From Megalobrama amblycephala (Eukaryota; Chordata; Actinopteri; Cypriniformes; Xenocyprididae): DNA of 64,000 bases. Location: positions 37,341,366-37,405,365 of the forward strand of contig NC_063061.1 of assembly GCF_018812025.1 (NCBI RefSeq), in the 5' to 3' direction. Both the position numbers and the translations under genes were made by a program. Shown here piece by piece: positions 34,045 through 44,941 of the stretch (the first letter of the stretch is position 1; each line of letters opens with the position of its first letter). The notes under the pieces are model-generated. The model had not been told where the DNA came from, ran no database searches, and saw nothing but the letters and a program-made list of their open reading frames with translations.

Positions 34045-35303
34045 AAATTACGAGAAAAAAACTTGTTAAATTTCGAGAAAAAAGTCAAAATAAAATGTTG
34101 AGAATAAACTCATTAAATTTCGAGAAAAAACTCGTTAAATTTCGAGAAAAAAGTCCAAATAAAATGTTGAGAAAAAACTCGTTAAATTTCGAGAAAAAGG
34201 TCGAGATAAAATGTTGAGAATAAAATCATTACGAGAATAAACTCGTTAAATTTCGAGAAAAAAGTTGTTAAATTACGAGAACAAATTTGTTAAATTACGA
34301 GAATAAACTCGTTAAATTTCGAGAAAAAAGTCAAAATAAAATGTTGAGAATAAACTCATTAAATTTCGAGAAAAAGGTCGAGATAAAATGTTGAGAATAA
34401 AGTCATTACGAGAAAAAACTCGTTAAATTTCAAGAAAAAAGTTGAGATAAAATGTTGAGAATAAAGTCATTACGAGAAAAAACTCGTTAAATTTTCAGAA
34501 AAAGGTCGAGATAAAATGTTGAGAATAAAGTCATTACGAGAAAAAACTCGTTAAATTTTCAGAAAAAGGTTGAGATAAAATGTTGAGAATAAAGTCATTA
34601 CGAGAAAAAAACTTGTTAAATTTTCAGAAAAAGGTTGAGATAAAATGTTGAGAATAAACTCGTTAAATTACGAGAAAAAAGTCAAAATAAAATGTTGAGA
34701 ATAAACTCATTAAATTTCGAGAAAAAGGTTGAGATAAAATGTTGAGAATAAAGTCATTACGAGAAAAAACTCGTTAAATTTCAAGAAAAAAGTTGAGATA
34801 AAATGTTGAGAATAAAGTCATTACGACAAAAAAATTGTTAAATTTTCAGAAAAAGGTCGAGATAAAATGTTGAGAATAAACTCATTACGAGAAAAAACTC
34901 GTTAAATTTTGAGAAAAAGGTCGAGATAAAATGTTGAGAATAAAATCATTACGAGAATAAACTCGTTAAATTTCGAGAAAAAAGTCATTAAATTACGAGA
35001 ACAAATTTGTTAAATTACGAGAATAAACTCGTTAAATTACGAGAAAAAAGTCGTTAAATTATGAGAACAAATTCATAATTTAACAACTTTTTTCTCGTAA
35101 TTTAACGAGTTTTTTCTCAACATTTTATCTTGACTTTTTTCTCGAAATTTAACTTGTTTTTTCTCGTAATTTAATGAGTTTATTCTCAACATTTTATTTA
35201 GACTTTTTTCTCGAAATTTAACAAGTTTTTTCTCGTAATTTAACGAGTTTATTCTCAACATTTTATTTAGACTTTTTTCTCGAAATTTAACAACTTTAAT
35301 CTC
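34045..35303. repeat. Satellite array with an orientation switch
   Basis: Tandem units built from 'gttaaatttcgagaaaaa', 'gtcgagataaaatgttgag' and 'aataaagtcattacgag', about 65-75 bases per full period with many shortened units. From about 35072 the same text continues as its reverse complement ('tttctcgtaatttaacgag'). The array follows directly on the Tc1-like terminus at 34045. No gene; the minus-strand open frame at 35073-35261 is only the repeat translated. Confidence 0.88.
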
Positions 35304-35349
35304 GAGATGGTTTTATTTTTTTATTATTGCTTGGCTCTAATCCTCTTCC

Positions 35350-36004
35350 GTATTACCTTTTTATCTCACAATTCTGACTTTTTTTTTCAGTTCCTATAGT
35401 TTATATTTCACAATTCTGAGGGAAAATAGTCAGAATTGTGAGATGTAAACTCACAATTGCAAAATAAAAAAATAAAAAATAGAATTGTGAGATAAAAAGT
35501 CACAATTACCTTTTGTACTTTTTTTATTTTGTGGTGGAAAAAAAAAGCTTCAACAGTAACCAAAGGCCATGTATGTTGGATTTGTTGTTGGATTTGTTGT
35601 TGATCAGTGGCAGTAATTTCATGTTTTCATTTCAGTAAAAGCTTAATGTAAAGCTTTTACTACAACGATTCCACTACCACTGTTCCATATATGCAGAATA
35701 TGTGGTCTGCATAGGGCACTAACTACCAAGAGGACACCATCCCATCCTCTATGAGGGCACCATCAACACCACAAACCCACCCCCAGAAAGAGATTTCAAG
35801 AGGGGGTTCTGAAGTTCTGCATTGGGGACACATCTGACCAATTCTGTTACTTTCTTCTTCTTCTTCTTCTTCTTTTTCTTCTTCTTCTTCTTCTTTTTTA
35901 CTGCTCATTCTATAAAGTAATGACTCATTCACTTATGTAACTAAAAATGTAGAATAGCTTACATGTAAACATTCTAATATAGTCATCGCACAATGATTGA
36001 CTAT
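35350..36004. repeat. Direct repeat flanking the satellite, right copy
   Basis: Second copy of 33001-33790 with small deletions and a longer TTC tract (35851-35899). Confidence 0.75.
35851..35899. repeat. (TTC)n microsatellite
   Basis: Imperfect TTC repeat within the right flanking repeat; a shorter version is at 33510-33525. Confidence 0.85.
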
Positions 36005-36182
36005 ATATGTGTATATAATGTGTATTTATGCATGTGTATGTATGCGTATGTATATATCATGTATGTCATATGTATGTACATGTGTGTGTACGTGCATATA
36101 CCTGTATATGTAGGTGTGTATGTATGTGTATGTATATGGATGTATATATATGTGTATATGTGGATATGTGTGGGTATATAGT
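36001..36182. repeat. TATG/TGTA-rich simple repeat
   Basis: Alternating purine-pyrimidine tract ('gtatgtatatatcatgtatg' and similar). Open frames across it are only the repeat translated. Confidence 0.85.
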
Positions 36183-36345
36183 GTCTATATTTCTCTGCCT
36201 TCTGTTTCTTTGTCTTTTAACTGTTTCTTTCATACTTTATGTACACTCCTCCTCCAATTGTTGTACAGCACTTTGGTCGGCCTCTGGCCGTTTTTAATTG
36301 TGCTTTAGAAATAAACCGAACTTGAACTTGAACTTGAACTTGACT
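36183..36345 (+). repeat. Non-LTR retrotransposon 3' tail
   Basis: 'tgtacagcactttggtcggc', then 'gtgctttagaaataaacc', then four CTTGAA hexamers. A short 3' end with hexamer repeats is typical of 5'-truncated fish LINEs (CR1/L2/RTE type). The TATG tract and this tail together interrupt the second direct repeat, which resumes near 36350. Confidence 0.5.
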
Positions 36346-36414
36346 AGATGTACATTTTGGATAGAAAACCTGAATGTGTCAAGTGTGTGTAGGACTTCTC
36401 AAAGTTTCCTCATT

Positions 36415-36485
36415 AAACCCACCCCTTTCTGAACAGACATAAAAGGAACGGAAACATTGTGATTTCATTCTCTTCCTGACACAAG
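36415..36485 (+). promoter_or_regulatory. Conserved proximal promoter/5'UTR of gene C
   Basis: Same block as in genes A, B and D. Here the A-rich box reads 'cataaaagg', closer to a TATA box; GGAACGGAAAC is at 36445-36455. Confidence 0.5.
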
Positions 36486-37407
36486 ATGGATCTGCGAGTC
36501 TCTGTCGTTCTTCTTTTCTTTTTTCTCACTGGAGGTACAAAAAACAGCAAGTATTGAATGTATTATTTGGTACACTGAGATCACTGAATGTCTCTCTCTG
36601 TCTTTAAGGATATTCTCTCCAGTGTTACACGTGCTCATCTGATTCGACGGGTTCCTGTAATACAACAGTGGAGATATGTTCAGATGCATCTTTTAAATGT
36701 GAAAGCCGTACAGAGGAAAAATCAGATGGTTAGTCCAGTGTGATGTGGAAATGTACAGTTTTATTTTACTGAAAGTAATAATATTAAGTAGAAATATATT
36801 TATATATATATATATGTTAATCTCATCACATAATTGCAATTATTTGTCTCTTTCAAGAGGAACATGATTTCTGGAGCCTATTATAGGAAGTTTGTCCTTT
36901 TTACAGGTTCCAATATGGGGTCCATCACTACTAAAGGGTGTGTAGCTCAATGTGCAGGGACCCAACAGCCAAAGTATATCTGCTGTGGCACTGATTTTTG
37001 CAATGCAGCAGGTATTCACCTTTTATTTGACTGTGTACTAATTTATATTTACATGGATTCATCCAGCAGCTGCCTTTTTCCATAATCACAATTATAATAA
37101 TTCAAACACAAATTGATTGTTCATAAACAGCACAATATTAAATTTCAAGGGTAGTCAAGCAAAGTGTAAAGCTTGAACAGCATGAAAAGGTGAAACATAT
37201 GAATTGGTCAAGTGCTTTCTGAGCTTTTACTGTTTTTTATAAATTGGGATGAAATTGATCAACAATGAACATACATTTTTATTAACTATTAGTAGTAGCA
37301 GTAGTAGTATAATACAATTTTCTTCATCATCTTGATTAGATGGAGTGTTTAAGGGAAGCTTCCTCCTGCTCTTCTCTCCTCTGCTCTTCTACTTCCTGTT
37401 TCAGTGA
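36486..37407 (+). CDS. Ly6/uPAR three-finger GPI-anchored protein, gene C (short form)
   Basis: Exons 36486-36534, 36609-36728, 36907-37011 and 37340-37407 (342 nt, 113 codons plus stop), phase-1 GT-AG introns; the exon 2 donor is GTTAGT. The signal peptide exon is identical to gene B. The domain opens LQCYTC, has a CNTT glycosylation sequon, and ends ICCGTDFCNA with exactly ten cysteines, the canonical Ly6/uPAR number. The third finger, encoded by exon 3, is ten codons shorter than in genes B and D. The GPI exon matches gene B. Intron 3 is only 328 bases and lacks the inverted repeat of the other copies, so the whole gene fits in less than 1 kb. A (TA)n tract lies in intron 2 (36794-36815). 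Confidence 0.87.
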
Positions 37408-37700
37408 GTCCAGATTCAAGACTTCAGATTCTACAGTGAAGATCAGTGAATATGAGACACATTCTGATGCATTACTATAGTTCACTGAATAAAAGTTTTG
37501 TTGCTCTGCTGTTCTTAATTTGAGGAACTCAAAATAAAATGTGTTAATAAACAATTATGAAACAAACATATTGCATCATCATTAAAAGCAGATTGTCTTT
37601 ACAGCCAAATAATTATTCATACAAGAATCTCAACTATAAGAGTAAGATGAGTAGAGTATGTGAAATATGTTTTTCATTTGGAAACATGTGTATCAAGGAA
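37321..37700. repeat. 3' block of gene C, duplicated inverted at 53290-53720
   Basis: The terminal exon and about 300 downstream bases recur as the reverse complement at 53290-53720, including 'ttgttgctctgctgttctt' and 'cagccaaataattattcata'. Confidence 0.75.
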
Positions 37701-39750
37701 TCATGAAAATGTGTTTTTGGGTTAACCAATCAAAGCTTTATAATGTTTAGAAACAATATGACTATAATCCACAACTGCTCACATGTACATTTCACTGTAA
37801 AGCTGGGCCTGTAAATTAGATCTTAGTTCAATTAGGATATTTAAGTATCTTTTATAAATGTTCACTAGAAAAAAAAATTATGGTGTGCATCTTGAGACAA
37901 AACAATGGCAGTAACATATTTTAAGATATGTCAGTACAAGTTGCGTTCAATTAAAACAGCTCAAACATGCATTTTAGTCTGGGATTTGTTTAAGCCTTGT
38001 CTGTGAAACCGAAGACATTTGTCCAGAGAGACTTGCAAGATTAACATATTTTTTTCTTACTCAGTAACACTCACACAACCACAGACATACAAGTCACACA
38101 CACACACACACAGTTGTGACAAACACTGTTTAGATACTGTTTCAGAGAGCGACATAATCTCTAATGCCTCCTAGATCCCAATTGAATTAAAATGACTTGA
38201 AATAATGATCTAAATGAGCTGGTTTTTAAAGATGATATAGGAGAGATCTTTTATTTACGATTGTGCTGGAGAGTTGCATGTTGCTTCGCTGAAAGACGGT
38301 AACTTTGTCACTTCTGATGCAGTGATAAGCTGTTTGCTGAGTACTTTAACACATATATGTATGTTGGTGCTAGCTTAGACAAGCTGCAAAAATTTCATTT
38401 AAAGTCATGTTTTTAGTTATTACACTCATAACATTAAGTGTTTGCAGTTAAGAAATATTAATTTTCAGTTGACTCAAATGAAATAAGTTCACAGTACTAA
38501 TGCTATATAAATACTGTTTTTTAAACTTTAACTGTTTAAAGCAATCAGTTTCCCAAATGAGTTAATTTTCATGGTAGTATTACGGTAACATACTGTAAAA
38601 AAAAAAGGAGAGCTGTAAATTTACGGTAGAGAGCTATAAATTAACAGTACATTACTGGCAACTACAGCTGCCAGTAGATTACCATTATTTTACAGCACAA
38701 TTTTCTACAGTGTAATTTAACTCTTTCAAATTAATCCGATTAACTGATACAAATATTCATAATCAATCATAAGTTATGATTAATTATTAATATTTCCTCT
38801 CTGAGCTAATTTACTACAGATGGAAATGGATCATAAAATTACATATATTGGACTAAAAGAAGAAAAAACCCAGAACCAAAGTGGGGACCTTTTTTATTTC
38901 AGAAGAGCACTCAAGCCACTGTAGTCTACATCCTCACATACACGAATCGATCTACAAATATATGAAGAGCTCCTACAAATGCAGCATAAAATGCACAAAT
39001 ATATATGCTTCTTTGTAACAATATGACCATAAATTGTTCACATTTACAATATTTAACATACACAGAAGAGACAAGAAGCATCATGTAAGTTTTTCTTACT
39101 CAGTGACACCCACACAACCACAGACACTTATTTCATACATTTCACATGAACTACACACATCCACACCACATTCACATTTGCACTGATAAGCACACAACAC
39201 ACAAACACACACCCCTTCTCTTCTGTTAACATCCACTGGTAAATTGTAACCATTGTTCTCATACAGACTCACATAGACAGGTTGCACTGAGGTTTCTGGG
39301 CCAAGATAACACACAACTATGTAGGAACTAAAAACAAATCCCTCAACACCCGTTTGTCACTACCCACTGAGCAAATTATGTCCAGAAGACGTCTTTTTGA
39401 GGTCTTCTCAGGTTGAAAAGACGTCCACTCAGAATGAAAGTTTTTATGACGTCTTCTGAACATCTAGACGAACACACAGAATCACCAAAGGAGAAAATCA
39501 CAATTTTTAAGCGACCATCTGGAGATAGTGTTTGCTTTAGTTGGGCTCTTGACCCTTGAATTCTTATATTAATTTGTTTGGGCTGCTGTAACTGAATCGT
39601 AACAGCCAGACAGGTAAAGAGAAAAAAAGGTGGTGTTGGTTTGTTTTCACATAATCATTATTGTTCTCTGAAATACAGTTAAATTTACATTATTGATTAC
39701 AGCAGACAAACATAGACAATATGTAGACAAATTTATTAGGTGTGATTTTA
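37701..39750. other. Intergenic, no gene recognised
   Basis: Contains a (CA)n tract (38095-38112) and a segment (38000-38330) resembling 49610-49900. It also has a GT-rich minus-strand segment (39096-39314) resembling 50500-50640, and long-inverted-repeat family text near 39480-39600. No exon set is supported. Confidence 0.45.
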
Positions 39751-39759
39751 TCTCCAGGT

Positions 39760-39979
39760 GTGTAAGACTATGTTGAAGTGTGTGTTTTTGAGGGCTTGGT
39801 TTCTGAGGGCAAAGGTTTTTCAGCAAGAGTGAATGATTTTAAGTGGAGTGTTTCATTTAACTGAAAAAGGGTGTTTGGATAACATTTCTGGGGAGAGGGA
39901 GGATATGTGTTCACTGTTGTGAGAATATTATGAGGCATAGTTTCAAGAAATGTGTTTAAGCAATTGAGAAAAACTGTAA
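39760..39979. mobile_element. Tc1-like terminal fragment
   Basis: Reverse complement of the left terminal region at 30831-31060, ending 'gcaattgagaaaaactgta'. Only this end is present. Confidence 0.55.
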
Positions 39980-40337
39980 TACAATGCAGATTTCAAAGCA
40001 GCTTTAAAATAGTTGCAAATTAAAATATCTTACAGGCCAATAGTGTTACTATACAGCTCAGGTCAGTTCAGTGTTGATTCAGTTCAGTTCAATAACTGTA
40101 AAATTCAATAATTGTGCATACACACTATACTGTACATACAGTGTATTTATGCACATAAATGTATGTGTGACAACTTCCTGTGCACAGTGAACAAGAAAAA
40201 GACACAATATATAGTGTTGTACATTTTACACATCCATGTGTGTAGTTTGGGATGTGCATGGCTGCAGAACCTGATTTTGCTGAGTTCAACATGTTCCTGG
40301 GTCAACATCCCAGAAGCTCGCCGCGCCACTTTGTTGA

Positions 40338-40432
40338 TGACGGACGCCCTCAAAGACGCGGAACAACATTCAAACTCCTGGTCAGATTGCCAGAAACTGA
40401 GGGAAAAACTTGAAAGTTTACTGGAATTTTAA
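40338..40432 (+). other. Unassigned short coding-like fragment
   Basis: The last 31 codons of an open frame (MTDALKDAEQHSNSWSDC and on to a TAA at 40430-40432) have charged, helix-like composition and more CpG than their surroundings. No homologous copy occurs in this window and no upstream exon was found. It may be the C-terminus of a transposon protein or a host exon; not identified. Confidence 0.25.
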
Positions 40433-40439
40433 GTATTAA

Positions 40440-41509
40440 CTTCATGATCTACAGCAAAATAAAAGTAGCAATAAACACAATAGACAAAATATAACAATTT
40501 AGCTTAAAATCTAAATTGTTATATGTTCCAACGTCTATTGTTCCAACGTGCTTCTACATCAGTGTTATTAAAATATTTTGAATGAAGGGTTTGCTTTTGC
40601 AAGTGATGTGTGACATTTTACATGTTGTGTGTGTGTTTTGTGTTTAGAGAAATAGAGAAACTGTGTAAGCAATTTTTAAAAAACGTAAACTTAAAGCTGC
40701 AGTCTGTAACTTTTTTTGGTTAAAAATGATCCGAATCAATTTTTAAGCAAAAAACACAACCAGCCAGTGTTCATGTCCTTACCTTATAGCCTGATTCACA
40801 ATGGTAAGATTGTAATAATGTTGTTAATCTGAGTGGTACTGGTGAGTTTCTGCTGGAAATTAAAGCATGATGCCATTTATCTTTGCATCATTACGTCACG
40901 TCTGTTTACATAAAGAACGAGTCCCAGCCAGCAGGCTAAATGTAAAGACAAAACAAAAACGTTAATCATATTATTATTATATATAAAGAATTCATCTATT
41001 TAAAAGGAATTCATAACAGATTTCCAGGCATTTCTTTTCTTTTCTTTTTTTTCACAGCTGATGTATTTTGCTTGCTTTAAAATAAATGTCTCTTGTTTAG
41101 TTAAGTTTTTATATTGGAGTCTTTTTTGCTGCCATTGTTTTCCTTGGATTTGCTTCTCAGTTCCATGCAATTTTAAGCTTTTCTTGGTTCATTCCATGTT
41201 TCACAGGCAACCTCTCTCATGCTAATTCAGATTAGCACAGTTGGTTTTAAATTAATCTAGTTTATTTTAATTCAGGACTCCATAGTCCAGGTTTTAGTAA
41301 TCTGTACTTAATCTGTGTTTCATAAAGACATTTTTTAAGACACGATTAACTATTCTAGATTAAGACCTATCCTGGCTTAATTTAAACCCTGTCCGGGAAA
41401 CCGCCCCTATAAATAACTTTGCAACTACATGTCAACTAACTCTCATTAGAGTATTAGTAGACTGTTAGGGTTAGTAGAATAACGTGACATGTAGTTGAAA
41501 AGTGAATTA
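40440..41509. other. Intergenic with dispersed repeat
   Basis: The stretch 41200-41405 ('ggtttccc'-type end 'ctgtccgggaaaccgcccc') recurs inverted at 51757-51965, a dispersed transposon-like repeat. Otherwise nothing recognised. Confidence 0.45.
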
Positions 41510-42300
41510 GAAGAATGTCTAAAGTGGACCATCAAAATAAATTATTATTTTATGTTTGTGCTCCCTCTACAGGTGAAGAGGGGAAGGTGATAAATATGTA
41601 AGAGCAACTTACCAGAAGGCCAGAAGAGGGCGCTGCGAGAATACAGTCTTGACTGCAGCATGGACTTTTCTCCTTGTGTTCAACACCCATATTTTAAGAT
41701 ACAATTTTAATTTAACCAACAGGTCTGGGATTCACTCCTGCTTTGTAATTGCCCATCTTTTAAGAAATCCACAAGATTTTTTTTTTTTATTCAAAAAAAC
41801 AATTTATTGCTACTTCTTGCATGTGGTTAGAGCTTTCTCTGAAGTGTCTGTTTTTCTGATCTGTGTTGATTGCTTTTGTACAAAGGTTAAACCATATCAC
41901 TTAATATACAAAGAAAATAATTGTTACTTTAATATTTTATACTTCCTTTGAAAAATGCTTGCAGAGTTAGAGTTTTATCATCGCTTCATAACATTAAGAA
42001 ACCACACGTAGTCACGTGAACTGTTTTAAATATGTTTTTAGTAGTTTTCTGTGCATTGAAAGTTTTAATTGTCTTGCTAGTAATGCAGGCCTCACTGAGC
42101 CATTGGATTTGATCAAAAATATCATAATTTGTGTTCTGAAGATGAACGAAGGTCTTACGGTTCTTGTGGAACGACGTGAGGGTGAGTAATTAACAGAATT
42201 TTCGTTTTTGGGTGAACTAACCCTTTAACAGTCTTCAATCTGCCTGAGAGTTTGACTGAGAAAGCTAGAGAAGAGCAGAAGCAGGAGATGAAGTGATGAT
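41510..42300. repeat. Repeat block A copy 4 followed by block B copy 3
   Basis: The block A core (CTCF-like site 41620-41633) continues to about 41960, then block B text ('gaactgttttaaatatg', 'gcctcactgagccattgga') to 42300. This is the same A-then-B order as 3541-5966. Confidence 0.75.
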
Positions 42301-42306
42301 AATAAC

Positions 42307-43516
42307 CAGAGGTGGAAAGTCCAGGGATCAGAAAGTAAAAGTCCTGCCATATTTTTATTCCACCCACTGTTAAAGTTAATGAGATAAATAAGTGATTAAT
42401 TGAGTGATGATTGAGCATTATTGAAGACACCTGATGATAACAAGCAGAATCACCAAAGGAGAAAATCACAATTTTTAAGACACCATCACAGAGGTCAGGG
42501 TTTGCTTTAGTTGGGCTCTTGAACCTTGACTTTTTAATGTTCGATTTTGTTTGGGCTGCTGTAACTGAGTTATAACAGCCAGATAAGCAAAGAGAAAAAA
42601 TGATCAGGTGGTGTTGGTTATGTTTTCACATAGTCATTATTTGACCTGAATCACTGAACTCATCTAGAGCCCAACCTCTGAGTTAGATTTACATTATTGA
42701 TTACAGCAGCACTGTGATTCTACAGCACAAGATCCAGTTTTTTCAAAATAATCCAAAGGTTTTATCAAAAGTTGTTTAAATAAAAAAAATTAGCTCTCAT
42801 TTAGACACACAGAAATCAAGAATTAGCCTATGAATCTCAACAGCGGTGACTGTCAAAAGGCAATGTTGCAATGCATTCTGGGTGCCACCAATCAAATGCA
42901 TCCATGGCTCCCACATGCATTGCTGCATGATAAATTATGAGCTTAATTGTCTTAGTAATTTTCTTTATTCTCACTTTTTTATTTTTTGCTGTTTTTATGT
43001 GACTTTTTAGTAGCTTGTTTTCTAATGTTCAGAGTTGATCTGTTTATCAGAATATGTTGCTTGTCACCGTCGTTGAGATTCAAACGCTGATTCTTGATGT
43101 CTGTGTGTGTCTAAAACAGGATTTTTTTTTTTTTTTTGTTTTTTTTTGATCAGAACAACTTTTAAGAAATCCTTCAGATTATATTGATAAAGCTGATCTT
43201 GTGCTGTAGAATCACAGTGCTGCTGTAATCAATACTGTAAATCTAACTCAGAGATTGGGCTCTAGATGAGTTCAGTGATTCAGGTCAAATAATGATTATG
43301 TGAAAACATAACCAACACCACCTGATCATCTTTTCTCTTTGCTTGTCTGGCTGTTATAACTCAGTTACAGCAGCCCAAATAAATTCTAATATTAAAAAGT
43401 TAAGGGTCAAGAGCTCAACTAAAGCAAACCCTGATCTCTGTGATGGTGTCTTAAAAATTGTGATTGTGAAATATGGCAGGACTTTTACTTTCTGACCCCT
43501 GGACTTTTCACCTCTG
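42307..43516. mobile_element. hAT-like foldback, copy 1
   Basis: Starts CAGAGGTGGAAAGTCC and ends 'ggacttttcacctctg', with long complementary arms and a shared core ('gctgattcttgatgtctgtg'). Flanking octamers do not match each other, so the original target duplication is lost or the copy is recombinant. No transposase frame. Confidence 0.7.
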
Positions 43517-43524
43517 CTTACATA

Positions 43525-44400
43525 CTGTTTACAAACCTGTTAAACTTAAGGTAAAAAAATAGCATAATAAAAAACTGAATAAGACAGAAATTTCTTACAG
43601 TAATATAGTTATGTGATGATGAAATGTATTCTGAATCTGATTGGTGTGTGTGAAATTTTGACTCTTAGTGTTTCCATGTAACTGGGTACTGACTCAAGCT
43701 ATGCTGACTTGAGTGAACAATATTGAATGCTAGTGCTTTATATATGACAACATGGTGTAGGCAATGAGAAATGAAGGGATTTGTGTCTAGAATTTTGCAG
43801 TGATAGTTCAACAAATTGATTCGTGTCTCAAAACAGGGGAATGGTGTTTATAGTTTAGGGAAATGGGTGTGCTTTTTGATAAATGGCGTTATGGTTTTGA
43901 AATTTTAGTTCAGTCTGGTTATAGTGTTAAAGAAATCGAGAAAAACTGTAATCAAGCATTAGTCTTTCAGTTTCATTATCATCTATTCAAAAGGGAAACT
44001 TAGGAATAATTTTGTTCTGTAATATAAACATGGATCATGTAACATAAACTGCAGTGAATTATAAGAGAGGGTTATTCTTGTTTTGTGAAGAAATTTTACA
44101 AAAGAAAACAGTGTATAATGCTAACTGATGTTAGTGTTGTTGTTTTTTTGACTGACAAAGTGTGTTTGATGATTGAAAAATTTTGCTAGTGTTCTGGAAG
44201 AATGAGTTGATTTGAGACGTGAATGAAGTGTTTTGATAGATTTAGTGCATTTTGAATATGAATTAACTGCTGTGCCAAAATTAAACTTGGTTAAGAGAAC
44301 TGTGTGAAGAGTTTTGAAAAAGTGACCTAAGTATTGAGAAATGTGTCCTAGCGATTGTAGAAAACTGTAAATACACAAGATAATGAACTCAGTACTAAAC
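43525..44400. repeat. Inverted copy of 21500-22030 with Tc1-like termini
   Basis: 43955-44400 is the reverse complement of 21500-21900 with few changes. 'gagaaaaactgta' near 43951 and 'gtagaaaactgta' near 44369 look like element ends. No gene. Confidence 0.5.
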
Positions 44401-44941
44401 AGGTGTGCTTTAATTAATAAAATAATGAATAACCATGACAACCAGGGGGAACAAAATGAAGTTTAGTCACCTTCATTTATAAAGCGCTTTTTACAATACA
44501 GATTGTTTCAAAGCAGCTTTACAGTGATAATAGGAAATTACTGGAACAGAGATTGTTTTGACTGTACTGCAGATCCAGAAAAAAGTTATTATCCAGCTAA
44601 AGGAAGTTTTTGATTGATCATTTCCACTGTAAAAATCATTAGTTATTAATTTACAAACTCAGGAAACAAGAAACAAATAGAAAGAAAAATAAAAGACCTT
44701 GAAAACAAAATCAAAACAGAAAAACCATGACAATAGTCATATTGCTTCTAAGAATTTCAGACATTTGATTGGTTAACCTACTAGATGAACAACCACAAGC
44801 ACATTTTCATGATTTATGCATAAGTGTGTTTATAACCTCTTGTGTAATCTTATACTTTCTCGAAGGATCTCATTTTCTGTGTATGAAAGAATATTTTTTG
44901 TGCTGATCTTCACTGTTGAATCTGAAGTCTTGAATCTGGAC

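Larger units (their letters stand above)
30831..34045 (-). mobile_element. Tc1/IS630-like element remnant
   Basis: The left end TACAGTTTTTCTCGATTGCT is complemented at the right by 'agcaattgaaaaaaactgta', with TA at each edge as for Tc1/mariner-type insertion. Inside, on the minus strand, is a transposase-like terminal exon (31370-31183). The left-terminal sequence is repeated inverted at about 39760-39979. The interior is AT-rich with several simple repeats; no complete transposase was assembled. Confidence 0.55.

Noticed and set aside
34045..35303. CRISPR-like array of regular repeats
   Set aside because: Units are contiguous with no unique spacers, in a vertebrate sequence; this is a satellite.
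35993..36308. Three overlapping Tyr/Val/Cys-rich plus-strand frames
   Set aside because: They translate an imperfect TATG/TGTA simple repeat.
39096..39314. Cysteine-rich minus-strand frame resembling a small secreted protein
   Set aside because: It has no ATG, the Cys come from a GT-rich tract, and the related segment at 50412-50633 is not in the same frame.
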